Shown here: positions 19,205-28,156 of the stretch, in pieces
Layout of the letters: every line of letters begins with the position of its first letter
How positions within the stretch are numbered: position 1 is the first letter of the stretch
Origin: Pseudomonadota bacterium
Lineage (GTDB): Bacteria > Pseudomonadota > Gammaproteobacteria > Burkholderiales > Burkholderiaceae_C
DNA: 64,000 bases
NCBI GenBank assembly: GCA_021805805.1
Contig: JAJZEB010000003.1
Coordinates: 18,411 to 82,410, forward strand
Direction: 5' to 3'
Notes under the pieces: model-generated
The model's input: only the letters and a program-made list of their open reading frames with translations
The model's database searches: none
What the model was told of the DNA's origin: nothing
Translations under genes and position numbers: made by a program

Positions 19205-19794
19205 CAAGTGCACAGCGGCAGCCTGCGATGCAGCAGCACGCCGAGATGCTGCAAGACGGGCTCCACCGGCCATTGCGTGCCGTGCATGACCACCACGACC
19301 AGAGCTGCCGTGCCGAGCAGAGCCGGAACGTCGAGCCGCAGTTCGGCACCCTTCGCGCTGCGCTGCAGCAAGGCCAGCGCTCCGACGCCGATTCCCAGGC
19401 CGACGACGACCTCGGGCACCGTATGCGCATGCACGATGACCCGCGACACGCCGATCGCCGCCACCGCAAGCAGGGCCAGACCCAGCGCCAGCGCGCGCAG
19501 CACGCGCGCTCGCCCGATGCACGCCAGCAGTGCGACGCCGCCGTAGACCAGCGCGCTCATCGCGGCGTGGCCGCTGGGACTGAACGCCCTGTGTGCCGGG
19601 CCGGCGCTGTCGGCGCAGTCGCTGAAACCGATTTTCAGCAGCACCATGCTCGAACCGCAGACGACGACCGCGAGCAGCCAGCCGCGCAGCAGCCGCGGCG
19701 AGCCGCCGAACGCGAGCACGACCAGCGTGGCCGCAGCCAGCGGCAAGGTCACGGCCGAATCGCCGTAATTGGTCAGAAAGGTCCAGGCAGTCAT
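19204..19794 (-). CDS. PAP2-family membrane phosphatase
   Basis: The 196-residue membrane protein has about five helices and the PAP2 active-site motifs FSPSGHAAM (residues 71-79; Ser-Gly-His) and SRVIVHAHTVPEVV (117-130; Arg plus nucleophile His). The first KX6RP motif is not clear, and Glu replaces the usual Asp after the last His. Members dephosphorylate undecaprenyl pyrophosphate, phosphatidic acid or lipid A. The ATG at 19794 starts just before the first helix. Confidence 0.78.
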   Translation of the reverse strand: MTAWTFLTNYGDSAVTLPLAAATLVVLAFGGSPRLLRGWLLAVVVCGSSMVLLKIGFSDCADSAGPAHRAFSPSGHAAMSALVYGGVALLACIGRARVLRALALGLALLAVAAIGVSRVIVHAHTVPEVVVGLGIGVGALALLQRSAKGAELRLDVPALLGTAALVVVVMHGTQWPVEPVLQHLGVLLHRRLPLCT

Positions 19795-19909
19795 CGGCGA
19801 CGGTTCACGCCGCGACCATGCGGCAGCGCCGCATCTTAGCGCCAGCCGCGCGCACCCCCGGGCTTCCGGCAAGCGGCGCGGACCGTCTCCGCAGGCCTGC
19901 GGCCGCGGC

Positions 19910-20518
19910 TCAGGCGCCGCCGCGCCGCAGCGCGATCAGCGGCTGCACCCGAGGCGCGCGCAGGCTTGGGCGTTGCGCCTCGGGAGCGGACAGCGGCTGC
20001 ACCTCGCGCATGCCGCTCAGGCTGCGGCGCGCCAGATCCTGGTACGTCCCCGTGGCACCGAGCTTCCACGCGACCTCGTCGTCGGTCAACGCACGTCGGA
20101 CCTTCGCCGGCAGACCGGCGACCAGGGTTCGCGGCGGCACGCGCATGCCTGCGGGGACGAACGCGCACGCAGCGACGATCGCCTGCGCACCGATTTCGGC
20201 ATCGTCCATGACCACCGCGTTCATGCCGACCATCGAATCGGCACGCACCAGGCAGCTGTGCAGCACCGCGCCGTGGCCGATGTGGCCATTGCGCTCGACC
20301 ACGGTGTCGTGGCCCGGAAAACCGTGCATCACGCAACAATCCTGCAGGTTCGCACCTTCGTGCAGAACGATGCGACCGAAGTCTCCCCGCAGGCTCGCGC
20401 ACGGCCCGACATAGCAGCCCGCGCCGACGAACACGTCGCCGATCAGAACCGCGCTCGGGTGCACGTACGCGGTCGGGTCGACCACCGGCACGACGTCGTC
20501 GATCGCATAACAGGGCAT
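19910..20518 (-). CDS. paaY: Phenylacetate degradation protein PaaY (gamma-carbonic-anhydrase fold thioesterase)
   Basis: The 202-residue protein has hexapeptide repeats of a left-handed beta-helix (for example IGDVFVGAGCYVGPCASLRGD) and the metal-site histidines in MHGFPGHDTVVERNGHIGHG. PaaY hydrolyses CoA thioesters that stall the phenylacetate pathway and helps prevent loss of free CoA. The ATG at 20518 has an excellent GGAGGAG site 4-5 bases upstream. It is divergent from paaI-paaABCDE and shares the operator region at 20583-20654. A 115-base gap separates it from the PAP2 gene downstream. Confidence 0.9.
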   Translation of the reverse strand: MPCYAIDDVVPVVDPTAYVHPSAVLIGDVFVGAGCYVGPCASLRGDFGRIVLHEGANLQDCCVMHGFPGHDTVVERNGHIGHGAVLHSCLVRADSMVGMNAVVMDDAEIGAQAIVAACAFVPAGMRVPPRTLVAGLPAKVRRALTDDEVAWKLGATGTYQDLARRSLSGMREVQPLSAPEAQRPSLRAPRVQPLIALRRGGA

Positions 20519-20582
20519 GTCTCCTCCTCGGGTTTTCCCGCTGCGCGGTTTGATCTGGATCACCTATCGTACCGTTAAATTT

Positions 20583-20598
20583 GACCGACCGGTAGGTC
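20583..20598. promoter_or_regulatory. Palindromic operator, probable PaaR (TetR) site
   Basis: GACCGACCGGTAGGTC is a 16-bp palindrome with a single mismatched pair, located midway between divergent paaY and paaI. Its ACCGACCGGT core is the kind of sequence bound by TetR regulators of betaproteobacterial paa operons, and a TetR gene ends this operon. A related half-site lies at 20645-20654. Confidence 0.65.
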
Positions 20599-20644
20599 GA
20601 AAAAGCCCGCGGGCTCCGCTGCACTTGACCGACGTCAGGCGTCA

Positions 20645-20654
20645 GACCGGTCGG
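20645..20654. promoter_or_regulatory. Second half-site of the presumed PaaR operator
   Basis: GACCGGTCGG contains the perfect 8-bp palindrome GACCGGTC and repeats the right half of the operator at 20583-20598. It lies 21 bases before the paaI ATG, where binding would block transcription or initiation. Confidence 0.4.
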
Positions 20655-20675
20655 CGCCCGCCCCATTCCTGCGCG

Positions 20676-21149
20676 ATGGAGATCCGCGTGAAGCGTTCCG
20701 AACCCGAAACCGACCATGCGCAGCAGCGCGCCGAGCGCGCGCGCGGCGCGATGATGCAGCACGACCGCGTCCTCGACACCCTGGGCATCACGGTCGACAG
20801 CATCGGCCCGGGGCGCGCCGCAGTCTCGATGCGCGTGCGCGACGACATGCTCAACGGCTTCGCGATCTGCCACGGCGGCCTGATCACCACCCTGGCCGAT
20901 ACGGCGTTCGCCTATGCCTGCAACAGCCATGGCGAGCGCACCGTGGCGTCGGGTCTGAGCGTGGATTTCGTCGCTCCGGCGCAAGCCGGCGACCAGCTGC
21001 GTGCCGACGCGCTCGAGCAGACCCAACGCGGCCGCACCGGGGTCTACGACGTCGTGGTGCGCAACCAGCGCGACGAACTCGTCGCGCTGTTCCGCGGCCG
21101 CGCGCACCGCGTCAAGGCGCGCGCCGCCGACGCGTCGGCGCAGGCCTGA
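20676..21149 (+). CDS. paaI: Hydroxyphenylacetyl-CoA thioesterase PaaI
   Basis: The 157-residue hotdog thioesterase hydrolyses ring-hydroxylated phenylacetyl-CoA dead-end products and releases CoA. The active-site helix segment [21 protein letters not shown] is exactly the PaaI type. Two starts are possible: ATG 20676, or GTG 20688, which has GGAG 6 bases upstream; the conserved fold is unaffected. It opens the paaI-ABCDE-paaR operon, with a 56-base gap to paaA. Confidence 0.9.
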   Translation: MEIRVKRSEPETDHAQQRAERARGAMMQHDRVLDTLGITVDSIGPGRAAVSMRVRDDMLNGFAICHGGLITTLADTAFAYACNSHGERTVASGLSVDFVAPAQAGDQLRADALEQTQRGRTGVYDVVVRNQRDELVALFRGRAHRVKARAADASAQA

Positions 21150-21205
21150 TCGGCACGGATTCGGCCAACGCTGCCCCGCGACGCAAGACCGGAGGAAACG
21201 ACTCG

Positions 21206-22195
21206 ATGTACACACAGGCCATGGACCTCGATCCGGGCGCGTCGGCCGAGGTCGACGACTCCAGGCGCCAGGCGCGCTTCGACGCGCGCATCGACGACGG
21301 CGGCTTCGTCGAAGCCAAGGACTGGATGCCCGAGCACTACCGCAAAACCCTGGTGCGCCAGATCAGCCAGCACGCGCATTCGGAAATCGTCGGCATGCTG
21401 CCCGAAGGCAACTGGATCACGCGCGCGCCCACGCTCAAGCGCAAGGCCATCCTGCTGGCCAAGGTGCAGGACGAAGGCGGCCACGGGCTTTACCTGTACG
21501 CAGCCGCCGAGACCCTCGGCGTGTCGCGCGACGCACTGCTCGACGCGCTGCACAGCGGGCGCGCGAAGTACAGCTCGATCTTCAACTATCCGACGCTGAG
21601 CTGGGCCGACGTCGGCGTCATCGGCTGGCTGGTCGACGGCGCTGCGATCATGAACCAGGTTCCGCTGTGCCGCTGCTCGTACGCGCCGTATGCGCGCGCG
21701 ATGATCCGCGTGTGCCGCGAGGAGAGCTTCCACCAGCGGCAGGGATTCGACGCGCTGCTGACGATGATGCGAGACGGTACCGACGCGCAACGCTCGATGG
21801 TGCAGGACGCGGTGAACCGCTGGTGGTGGCCGTGCCTGATGATGTTCGGCCCGCCCGACGACGCCAGCCAGCACAGCGGGCAGAGCATGCGCTGGGGCAT
21901 CAAGCGGATCTCCAACGACGCGCTGCGGCAGAAGTTCGTCGACGCCACCGTCGAGCAGGCCCGGGTGCTCGGCGTGACGCTGCCCGACCCCGCGCTGCAG
22001 TGGAACGAGGCGCGCCAGCATTACGACTTCGGCGCCATCGACTGGGACGAATTCCACCGCGTCATCGCCGGCGACGGGCCTTGCAACCGCGAGCGCCTGG
22101 CCGCACGCGTGCAGGCCTGGGAAGACGGCGCCTGGGTGCGTGAAGCCGCGCTGGCCCACGCCCGCCGCAACGAAGACACGGAGCGACCGAAATGA
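21206..22195 (+). CDS. paaA: Phenylacetyl-CoA 1,2-epoxidase subunit PaaA
   Basis: The 329-residue catalytic subunit of the PaaABCE multicomponent monooxygenase forms ring-1,2-epoxyphenylacetyl-CoA. Di-iron ligands are recognisable: E60 in HSEIVG, D89-E90-x2-H93 in QDEGGH, and E173-x2-H176 in EESFH. The start [10 protein letters not shown] has a GGAGG site. Its TGA overlaps paaB by ATGA. The length matches known PaaA. Confidence 0.96.
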   Translation: MYTQAMDLDPGASAEVDDSRRQARFDARIDDGGFVEAKDWMPEHYRKTLVRQISQHAHSEIVGMLPEGNWITRAPTLKRKAILLAKVQDEGGHGLYLYAAAETLGVSRDALLDALHSGRAKYSSIFNYPTLSWADVGVIGWLVDGAAIMNQVPLCRCSYAPYARAMIRVCREESFHQRQGFDALLTMMRDGTDAQRSMVQDAVNRWWWPCLMMFGPPDDASQHSGQSMRWGIKRISNDALRQKFVDATVEQARVLGVTLPDPALQWNEARQHYDFGAIDWDEFHRVIAGDGPCNRERLAARVQAWEDGAWVREAALAHARRNEDTERPK

Positions 22196-22497
22196 ACGAC
22201 GACGCAACGCCGGCGCGCGGCGAGTGGCCGCTGTGGGAAGTGTTCGTGCGCAGCCGCGCCGGCCTCGACCACAAACATTGCGGCAGCCTGCACGCGGCCG
22301 ACGCGCGCATGGCGCTGGAGCTGGCGCGCGAGGTCTACACCCGGCGCCAGGAAGGGTGCAGCATCTGGGTCGTGCCGTCGGCGCAGATCGTCGCCAGCGA
22401 CCCGCTCGACAAGGACATGCTGTTCGACCCGATGGCCGACAAGGTCTACCGCCACCCGACGTTCTACCGACTGCCCGACGCGGTCGACCATATGTGA
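22192..22497 (+). CDS. paaB: Phenylacetyl-CoA epoxidase subunit PaaB
   Basis: The 101-residue protein bridges PaaAC dimers in the epoxidase complex. Family segments are [20 protein letters not shown] and [12 protein letters not shown], with the C-terminal [13 protein letters not shown]. It overlaps paaA by four bases and is followed by paaC after 10 bases. Confidence 0.95.
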   Translation: MNDDATPARGEWPLWEVFVRSRAGLDHKHCGSLHAADARMALELAREVYTRRQEGCSIWVVPSAQIVASDPLDKDMLFDPMADKVYRHPTFYRLPDAVDHM

Positions 22498-22507
22498 AGG
22501 CGCAGCG

Positions 22508-23281
22508 ATGCAGGATTCGATTTCCGTCAGCAGCGACCCCGCGGTGCGCTACCTGCTGCGCATCGGCGACCTGTGCCTGATCCACGCCCAGCGCCTGGGC
22601 GAGTGGTGCGGACACGCGCCGATCCTCGAGGAGGACATCGCGCTGGGCAACCTGGCGCTGGACCTGATCGGCGCAGCGCGCGGCGTGCTCACGCTGGCCG
22701 GCCGGCGCGGCGGCCAGTCGTTCGACGAGGATCAGCTCGCCTTCCTGCGTGACGAGCGCGACTACCTGAACGCGACGCTGGTCGAGCTTCCGCGCGGCGA
22801 CTTCGCGTGCACGACGCTGCGCAACCTGATGGTGGCGACTTTCCTCGAGCTGCTGTGGCTGCGGCTGCAGGACTCCAGCGACGCCGAACTCGCGGCGATC
22901 GCATCCAAGGCGCTGAAGGAGGCGCGCTATCACCGGCGGCACGCCGCGGGTTGGCTCGAGCGGCTCGGGCTCGGCACGGCCGAGTCGCGACGCCGCGTCG
23001 AAGCCGCGCTGCAGCTGCTGTGGCCGTACGCCGTCGAGCTGTTCACCGACGACGCGGTCGACGACGCCGCCGCGGAGGCCGCGCTGGGGCCGCGCTGCTC
23101 GGAGCTGCGCGCGCCGTGGCACGAGGCGATGGACTCCGCACTGGCTGCCGCCGACCTCGCCGCACCGGCGCAGCGCGCGTTCGTCAGCCGCGGCCGCCAG
23201 GGCGTGCACAGCGAACACATGGGGCACCTGCTCACCGACCTGCAGTACCTGCAGCGCGCCTACCCCGGAGGCGCATGGTGA
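22508..23281 (+). CDS. paaC: Phenylacetyl-CoA epoxidase structural subunit PaaC
   Basis: The 257-residue ferritin-like subunit pairs with PaaA but does not carry the working di-iron site. The N-terminal region contains HAQRLGEWCGHAPILEEDIA, and the central ARYHRRHAAGWLERLG and C-terminal GRQGVHSEHMGHLL are characteristic. It overlaps paaD by 7 bases. Confidence 0.94.
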   Translation: MQDSISVSSDPAVRYLLRIGDLCLIHAQRLGEWCGHAPILEEDIALGNLALDLIGAARGVLTLAGRRGGQSFDEDQLAFLRDERDYLNATLVELPRGDFACTTLRNLMVATFLELLWLRLQDSSDAELAAIASKALKEARYHRRHAAGWLERLGLGTAESRRRVEAALQLLWPYAVELFTDDAVDDAAAEAALGPRCSELRAPWHEAMDSALAAADLAAPAQRAFVSRGRQGVHSEHMGHLLTDLQYLQRAYPGGAW

Positions 23282-23748
23282 ACGCGCGCTGCGCCCGCGC
23301 CTGGGAAGTGCTGCAGGCGGTGACCGACCCCGAGATTCCGGCGCTGACCCTGTGCGACCTGGGAATCGTGCGCGAGGTACGCGAGGCCGAAGACGACGCG
23401 CTCGACGTGGTGCTGACGCCGACCTATTCGGGTTGCCCGGCGACCGAGGCGATCGGCGCCTCGGTACGCGAGGCGCTGGCCGCGAGCGGGCTCGGCCGCT
23501 GCCGCGTGCGCCTGCAGCTGGCGCCGGCGTGGAGCAGCGACTGGATCAGCGAGGCCGGACGCGACAAGCTGCGCGCCGCAGGCATCGCACCGGCGGCACC
23601 CGCGCACGTCGTGCGTTTCCATCCCGTCTGTCCGCGCTGCGCCAGCCGCGACACCGAGCAGCTCAGCGCGTTCGGCGCCACCGCGTGCAAGGCGTTGTGG
23701 CGCTGCCGCGGCTGCTTCGAGCCGTTCGAATATTTCAAACCGATCTGA
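23275..23748 (+). CDS. paaD: PaaD, SufT-like iron-sulfur/di-iron maturation factor
   Basis: The 157-residue protein has a MIP18/SufT-type N-terminal domain (VTDPEIPALTLCDLGIVREV, with the conserved PTYSGCPAT) and a C-terminal zinc-ribbon-like part with CPRC and CRGC pairs. PaaD is required for epoxidase function and is thought to help assemble its metal centres. ATG 23275 overlaps the end of paaC and has GGAGG immediately upstream; GTG 23278 is an alternative. Confidence 0.93.
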   Translation: MVNARCARAWEVLQAVTDPEIPALTLCDLGIVREVREAEDDALDVVLTPTYSGCPATEAIGASVREALAASGLGRCRVRLQLAPAWSSDWISEAGRDKLRAAGIAPAAPAHVVRFHPVCPRCASRDTEQLSAFGATACKALWRCRGCFEPFEYFKPI

Positions 23749-23767
23749 GCTCCGGACCGACGACTCG

Positions 23768-24844
23768 ATGGACACCCATTTCTACCCGCTTCGCGTGCGC
23801 AGCATCGAAGCCGACACCGATGAGGCCGTGATCGTCGCCTTCGATGTACCGGCCGAGCACGCCGAACGCTTCGCATTCACCCAGGGGCAGTACCTGAACG
23901 TGCGCGCGCGGATCGACGGCAGCGAATTGCGGCGCTCGTATTCGGTCTGCGCCGGAGTCGACGACGGCGCGCTGCGCATCGGCGTACGCCGGGTGCGCGG
24001 CGGGCGGTTCTCGAACTGGATCGCCGACACCCTGCGCGTCGGCGACAGCCTCGAGGTCATGCCGCCGCAGGGCCGCTTCCACGTGCCGCTGCAGCCCGAC
24101 GCCGCGCGCCATTACCTGGGGATCGCGGGCGGCAGCGGAATCACCCCGGTGCTGTCGATCCTGAAGACGGTGCTGGCGCGCGAGCCGCGCAGCCGCTTCA
24201 CGCTGCTGTACGGCAACCGCACCCTGCGCTCGACCATGTTCAAGGAGGATCTCGAGGACCTGAAGAACCGTTGCATGACGCGGCTGGACCTGCACTATGT
24301 GTTCTCCGACGAAGCGGTCGACTCCGAACTGCTCCACGGCCTGCTCGATCGCTCGCGCGTCGCGCGCTTCCTCGACCTTCTGGTCCCGGCGGCCGGAATC
24401 GACCACGCCTTCATCTGCGGCCCCTACCAGATGAACGACGAGGCCGAGGCCGCGCTGCAGGCCGCCGGCGTTCCGGGCGAGCGCATCCACGTCGAGCGCT
24501 TCGGCGTGCCGCAGGCCGCACCCGGCGCGGTGATGCACGACGTGCAGGCCGGCGACGCCAGCCTCAGCGAGGTCGGAATCCGGCGCGACGGCCAGCGCCG
24601 CGTGATCGCGGTGCGCCACGACGACCCCAGCATTCTCGACGCGGCGATCGCCTCCGGCATGGACCTTCCGTTCTCGTGCACCTCGGGGGTGTGCGGCACG
24701 TGCCGCGCACGGCTGCTGTGCGGCGAGGTGCGCATGGAGCGCAACTTCGCGCTCGAACGCGCAGACCTGGACGCCGGCTTCATCCTGACCTGCCAGGCGC
24801 ACGCGCGCAGCGCGCAGGTCGAGATTTCGTTCGACGAGCGCTGA
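23768..24844 (+). CDS. paaE: Phenylacetyl-CoA epoxidase reductase PaaE
   Basis: The 358-residue reductase passes electrons from NADPH to the di-iron site of PaaA. The order is FAD domain with RSYSVC (56-61), NAD(P) domain with GIAGGSGITP (118-127), and a C-terminal plant-type 2Fe-2S ferredoxin with C304, C309, C312 and C342. The length is typical. Its stop overlaps the TetR gene start (TGATG). Confidence 0.96.
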   Translation: MDTHFYPLRVRSIEADTDEAVIVAFDVPAEHAERFAFTQGQYLNVRARIDGSELRRSYSVCAGVDDGALRIGVRRVRGGRFSNWIADTLRVGDSLEVMPPQGRFHVPLQPDAARHYLGIAGGSGITPVLSILKTVLAREPRSRFTLLYGNRTLRSTMFKEDLEDLKNRCMTRLDLHYVFSDEAVDSELLHGLLDRSRVARFLDLLVPAAGIDHAFICGPYQMNDEAEAALQAAGVPGERIHVERFGVPQAAPGAVMHDVQAGDASLSEVGIRRDGQRRVIAVRHDDPSILDAAIASGMDLPFSCTSGVCGTCRARLLCGEVRMERNFALERADLDAGFILTCQAHARSAQVEISFDER

Positions 24845-25437
24845 TGGCCCGCGGACGCGCCAGTGGCTACCCTGGGCAGCGCGCAGCGATCCTGGCCGCA
24901 TCGGCGCGGCTGTTCGCGCAGCACGGTTTCGCCGCGACCTCGATGAACCAGCTGGCGCAGGCCTGCGGCCTGTCCAAGCCGGCGCTCTACCACTACTTCG
25001 CCGACAAGGACGCGTTGCTGGCCGAAATTGCCGAAGCCCACGTGCGCCAGCTGCTCGCCGTGGTGCGCGACGTCGAGGCGGCTTGCGCCGATCCTGCGGC
25101 ACGGTTGCCGTTGCTGATCCGACGCTTCGTCGAGGAATACGCCGGCGCACAGGATGCGCACCGGGTGCTGACCGAGGACGTGCGCTTTCTCGACGACGCG
25201 CGCCGCACGCGGATCCTCGACATCGAGCGCGAAGTCGTCGCCGGGTTCGCCGACGCGATCGCCGCGTTGCGCCCGCAGCTCGCCGGGCGTGCCAAACCGC
25301 TGGCGATGCTGCTGTTCGGAATGATCAATTGGCTGTTCACCTGGTTCAGGCCGGGCGGCAGGCTCGACTATGCGGCGCTTGCGCCGCTGGTCGCCGATCT
25401 GTTCCTGCACGGTGCGCTGAACATGGGGCCCGAATGA
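24844..25437 (+). CDS. paaR: TetR-family regulator of the paa operon (PaaR)
   Basis: The 197-residue protein has an N-terminal TetR helix-turn-helix (AAILAASARLFAQHGFAATS...LAQACGLSKPALYHYF, cited by its core GLSKPALYHYF) and a helical ligand domain. Its stop-start overlap with paaE and the palindrome in the paaY-paaI gap point to autoregulated repression relieved by phenylacetyl-CoA, as in Thermus and betaproteobacterial PaaR. The ligand is inferred. The window also holds a PaaX-type regulator 24 kb away. Confidence 0.85.
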   Translation: MARGRASGYPGQRAAILAASARLFAQHGFAATSMNQLAQACGLSKPALYHYFADKDALLAEIAEAHVRQLLAVVRDVEAACADPAARLPLLIRRFVEEYAGAQDAHRVLTEDVRFLDDARRTRILDIEREVVAGFADAIAALRPQLAGRAKPLAMLLFGMINWLFTWFRPGGRLDYAALAPLVADLFLHGALNMGPE

Positions 25438-25440
25438 GCC

Positions 25441-25469
25441 CCGGGGCACCGGCCGCGCCGGCGCCCCGG
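25441..25469. terminator. Bidirectional hairpin between paaR and the symporter gene
   Basis: CCGGGGC (25441-25447) pairs with GCCCCGG (25463-25469), and inside it CCGGC pairs with GCCGG, leaving a 3-base loop and one mismatch. It lies between converging genes, 3 bases after the paaR stop. The T-run is poor. Confidence 0.55.
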
Positions 25470-25474
25470 AAGTT

Positions 25475-27013
25475 TCAGCCGACGTAGTCGGCGGCTTGCG
25501 TCGCGTCGTGCGTGCCGGCCATGCCCAGCGCGCGCAACGCCATGGTCGCGACCACGGCGACCGCGATATTGAGCACCACCGCGTACAGGCCGATATACGC
25601 CGGGATCACGTAGCCGCCCAGGTGCAGCGCATAGCCGGATTTCTTGAAACCCGTCAACGACGCCGCCCAGACGCCCCAGCCCAGTCCGATCGCCCAGCCC
25701 AGCAGCAGCGCCTTGGCGTCGAACCAGCGCGTATACAGGCCCGAAATGATCGCCGGCGCGGTCTGCAGGATCAGGATGCCGCCGAGAAGCTGCAGCTGGA
25801 TGGCGTATTGAAGCGGCAGGAACAGGATGAACAGCAGCGCGCCGAACTTGACGACCAGCGACGCGCGCTTGGCGATGTCGGTCTCGCGCTTGACGCTGCA
25901 GCCCGGATTGACGAAGGCCTTGTACACATTGCGCGTGAACAGATTGGCGGCAGCGATCGACATGATCGCCGCCGGCACCAGCGCGCCGATCGCCACTGCG
26001 GCGAAACCCATTCCCGCGAACCATCCCGGGAAATAGTGCAGCAGCAGCCCCGGCATCGCGAACTGCGGGCCGTATTGCTTGAAATACGGCGCCAGGTCGG
26101 GCAGTTTGTTGATGCCTCCGGCGAACGCGAAATACCCGAGCAGCGAAATCAGCCCGAGCACGAACGAATACGCCGGCAGGAATATCCAGTTGCGCCTCAG
26201 GGTGTTCGGCCCCTTGGCGGCGAGAACCGCGGTCGTCGCGTGCGGATAGAACATCAACGCCAGTGCCGAGCCGAACGCCAGCGAAGGATAGAAAGACTGC
26301 AGGCCGAAATTGCCTCCCTTGATCGGAGGAAGCAGCAGGTGCGCGGGCGGGATCGACGCGAAAATGTGGGCGAAACCGCCGAGCTTGAACGGCAGCACGA
26401 CGACCATCGCGATCACCGTGATGTAGATCAGCAGATCCTTCAGAATGGCGATCGACGCCGGCGCGCGCAGCCCGCTCGTGTAGGTGAACGCGGCCAGGAT
26501 CGCGAACGCGATCAGCAGCGGCATTTCACCGACGAGCCCGCCGGCCGGAAAGCCGAGTCCGCCGATGACGACCTGGATACCGACCAGCTGCAGCGCGATG
26601 TACGGCAGCGTGGCGACGATGCCGGTCACTGCGATGGCCAGTGCAAGCGCCGGACTGCCGTAGCGCCCGGCGACGAAGTCCGAAGCGGTGACGAAGTTGT
26701 GCCGACGCGCGACGACCCACAATCGCGGCAGCATCGCGAACACCATCGGATAGACCAGCACGGTGTACGGCACGGCGAAGAAACCCAGCGCCCCGGCGCC
26801 GAACACCAGCGCGGGCACCGCGACGAACGTGTAGGCGGTATAGAGATCACCGCCGATCAGGAACCAGGTCACCCAGCCGCCGAAACGGCGGCCTCCGAGC
26901 CCCCACTCGTGCAGGTGCTCCATGTCGCCCCGGCGCCAGTGCGCCGACGCGAACCCCATGACCGTGATGACGACGAACAGCGCGACGAAGACGAAGGTGG
27001 CGGCGAGATGCAT
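25475..27013 (-). CDS. Sodium:solute symporter family permease (MctP-like)
   Basis: The 512-residue protein has about 13 membrane helices and the SSS-family layout, with an N-terminal GRRFGGWVTWFLIGGDLYTAYTF and VTASDFVAGRYGS. It resembles monocarboxylate permeases such as MctP, which take up lactate, pyruvate or related acids; the substrate is inferred. The DUF3311 protein is encoded 3 bases upstream on the same strand, a standard pairing for this subgroup. It lies next to the paa cluster but convergent with it, so a link to aromatic acid uptake is only a possibility. Confidence 0.85.
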   Translation of the reverse strand: MHLAATFVFVALFVVITVMGFASAHWRRGDMEHLHEWGLGGRRFGGWVTWFLIGGDLYTAYTFVAVPALVFGAGALGFFAVPYTVLVYPMVFAMLPRLWVVARRHNFVTASDFVAGRYGSPALALAIAVTGIVATLPYIALQLVGIQVVIGGLGFPAGGLVGEMPLLIAFAILAAFTYTSGLRAPASIAILKDLLIYITVIAMVVVLPFKLGGFAHIFASIPPAHLLLPPIKGGNFGLQSFYPSLAFGSALALMFYPHATTAVLAAKGPNTLRRNWIFLPAYSFVLGLISLLGYFAFAGGINKLPDLAPYFKQYGPQFAMPGLLLHYFPGWFAGMGFAAVAIGALVPAAIMSIAAANLFTRNVYKAFVNPGCSVKRETDIAKRASLVVKFGALLFILFLPLQYAIQLQLLGGILILQTAPAIISGLYTRWFDAKALLLGWAIGLGWGVWAASLTGFKKSGYALHLGGYVIPAYIGLYAVVLNIAVAVVATMALRALGMAGTHDATQAADYVG

Positions 27014-27016
27014 GGC

Positions 27017-27241
27017 TCAGTCCTCCTTCGAGCCGGGCTTGACGACCATGCGATAGACGATGCCGATGAAAACGCCGCTCAAAGGCACCCACAGCATCTG
27101 CCACCAATAAAAGAACGGTATGCCGGCAATCTCGGGATCAACCCGGTTGAACCACGGCACGATCAGCACCGCGATACACGGAATCGCGAGCAGGACGACC
27201 TGCAACGGCCCCAGGCCGCGCACGTTCGACGACGATGACAT
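27017..27241 (-). CDS. DUF3311 small membrane protein, symporter partner
   Basis: The 74-residue protein has two membrane helices (about 11-29 and 40-62) and the family motif PWFNRVDPEIAGIPFFYWWQ. DUF3311 genes sit directly before MctP-like symporters and probably encode an accessory subunit. The ATG at 27241 is chosen as the family start; a longer in-frame extension upstream is repetitive and unlikely to be coding. Confidence 0.8.
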   Translation of the reverse strand: MSSSSNVRGLGPLQVVLLAIPCIAVLIVPWFNRVDPEIAGIPFFYWWQMLWVPLSGVFIGIVYRMVVKPGSKED

Positions 27242-27631
27242 GACTGATTCCCCCCGTTGCGTTGCGATCCGCACGGCTACCGGATCGACGATAGAAACAG
27301 CGATCGCCCGCGCGTTCGACGACTCTACCCGCCGCCTCGGCTCGAGGCATCCGCACAAACGCCAAGCGCTGCCGATTGCCATACCGATTGCCATACCGAT
27401 TGCCACACGCTTGACACGCATCCCGGGCATGATGACGCACGCTGCAGCTCGGGTGCGCATTGATCTTACATCTTGTTTCGGATAAGCGACAGGTGATCGG
27501 ACACGCGGTCAACCGATCGACGGGCGGCAGCGTTGTGCACCGGTATTCATTGGCCCGCGCAAATCGCGCGGTGGTGTCATTCCTGAGCTCGCAGCCTTAC
27601 ACTCGACAACTCAACACAAGGGGGAATATCG
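27242..27631. other. Divergent intergenic region with 12-bp repeat and hairpin
   Basis: This 390-base gap lies between the DUF3311 gene (minus) and the OmpA-family gene (plus). It holds three tandem copies of a 12-mer (27372-27407) and an inverted repeat CCGCGC-n5-GCGCGG (27555-27571). A TACACT at 27598-27603 may be the -10 of the lipoprotein gene. No ORF with family resemblance was seen. Confidence 0.5.
27372..27407 (+). repeat. 12-bp tandem repeat (CCGATTGCCATA x 3)
   Basis: Two exact copies of CCGATTGCCATA (27372-27395) are followed by a third with one change (CCGATTGCCACA). It is non-coding as far as can be judged, although in the minus frame upstream of DUF3311 it would give repeated Ile-Gly-Met-Ala. 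Confidence 0.85.
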
Positions 27632-28156
27632 ATGAGCAAGACATTGAACCTGACGATTCCGGTGCTCGCCGCGGCGCTCGCGCTCGGCGGTTGCGCCTCG
27701 GCGGTGAAGAAACCGGCGGAGCCGACCGCAGCCGCCAAGCCGGCCGCTCCGGCCAACAGCGGCGCGCAAACCGCGGTCGCCGCAGTGCAGGCTCCTGTCG
27801 AGCAGAACCTCGGACCGGCGCCGAACGTTCCGCGCAGCGTCTTTTTCGCGTTCGACAAGTACAACGTGCAAGCCAAGTACCGCCCGGTGATCGAAGCCAA
27901 TGCCCAGTACTTGACCGCGCATCCGGATGCCCACACCCAGCTGCAGGGCAACACCGATGCCCGCGGCAGCCGCGAATACAATCTGGCGCTTGGCCAGCGG
28001 CGCGCTGACGCCGTGATGAAGGCGATGGAACTGCTCGGCGCGAAGCCGCAGCAGATGGAAGCGATCAGCTTCGGCAAGGAAAAGCCGAAGGCGCTCGGCA
28101 CGACCGCGGCTGATTACGCGGAAAACCGTCGCGTCGACATCGTCTACCGCAAGTAA
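27632..28156 (+). CDS. OmpA-family peptidoglycan-associated lipoprotein
   Basis: The 174-residue protein has a lipoprotein signal (LALGGC, lipidated Cys at residue 21), an Ala/Pro-rich linker (about 22-65), and an OmpA-like domain (about 68-174). The peptidoglycan-binding residues are in GNTDARGSREYNLALGQRRAD, and NRRVDIVY closes the domain. It resembles Pal, but the tol genes are not nearby, so it is more likely one of the additional OmpA lipoproteins. The ATG follows AAGGGGGAATATCG. Confidence 0.85.
   Translation: MSKTLNLTIPVLAAALALGGCASAVKKPAEPTAAAKPAAPANSGAQTAVAAVQAPVEQNLGPAPNVPRSVFFAFDKYNVQAKYRPVIEANAQYLTAHPDAHTQLQGNTDARGSREYNLALGQRRADAVMKAMELLGAKPQQMEAISFGKEKPKALGTTAADYAENRRVDIVYRK

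Noticed and set aside
27242-27460. N-terminal extension of the DUF3311 protein through the 12-bp repeats.
   Set aside because: The extension is repetitive and unlike the family; the ATG at 27241 gives the normal length.
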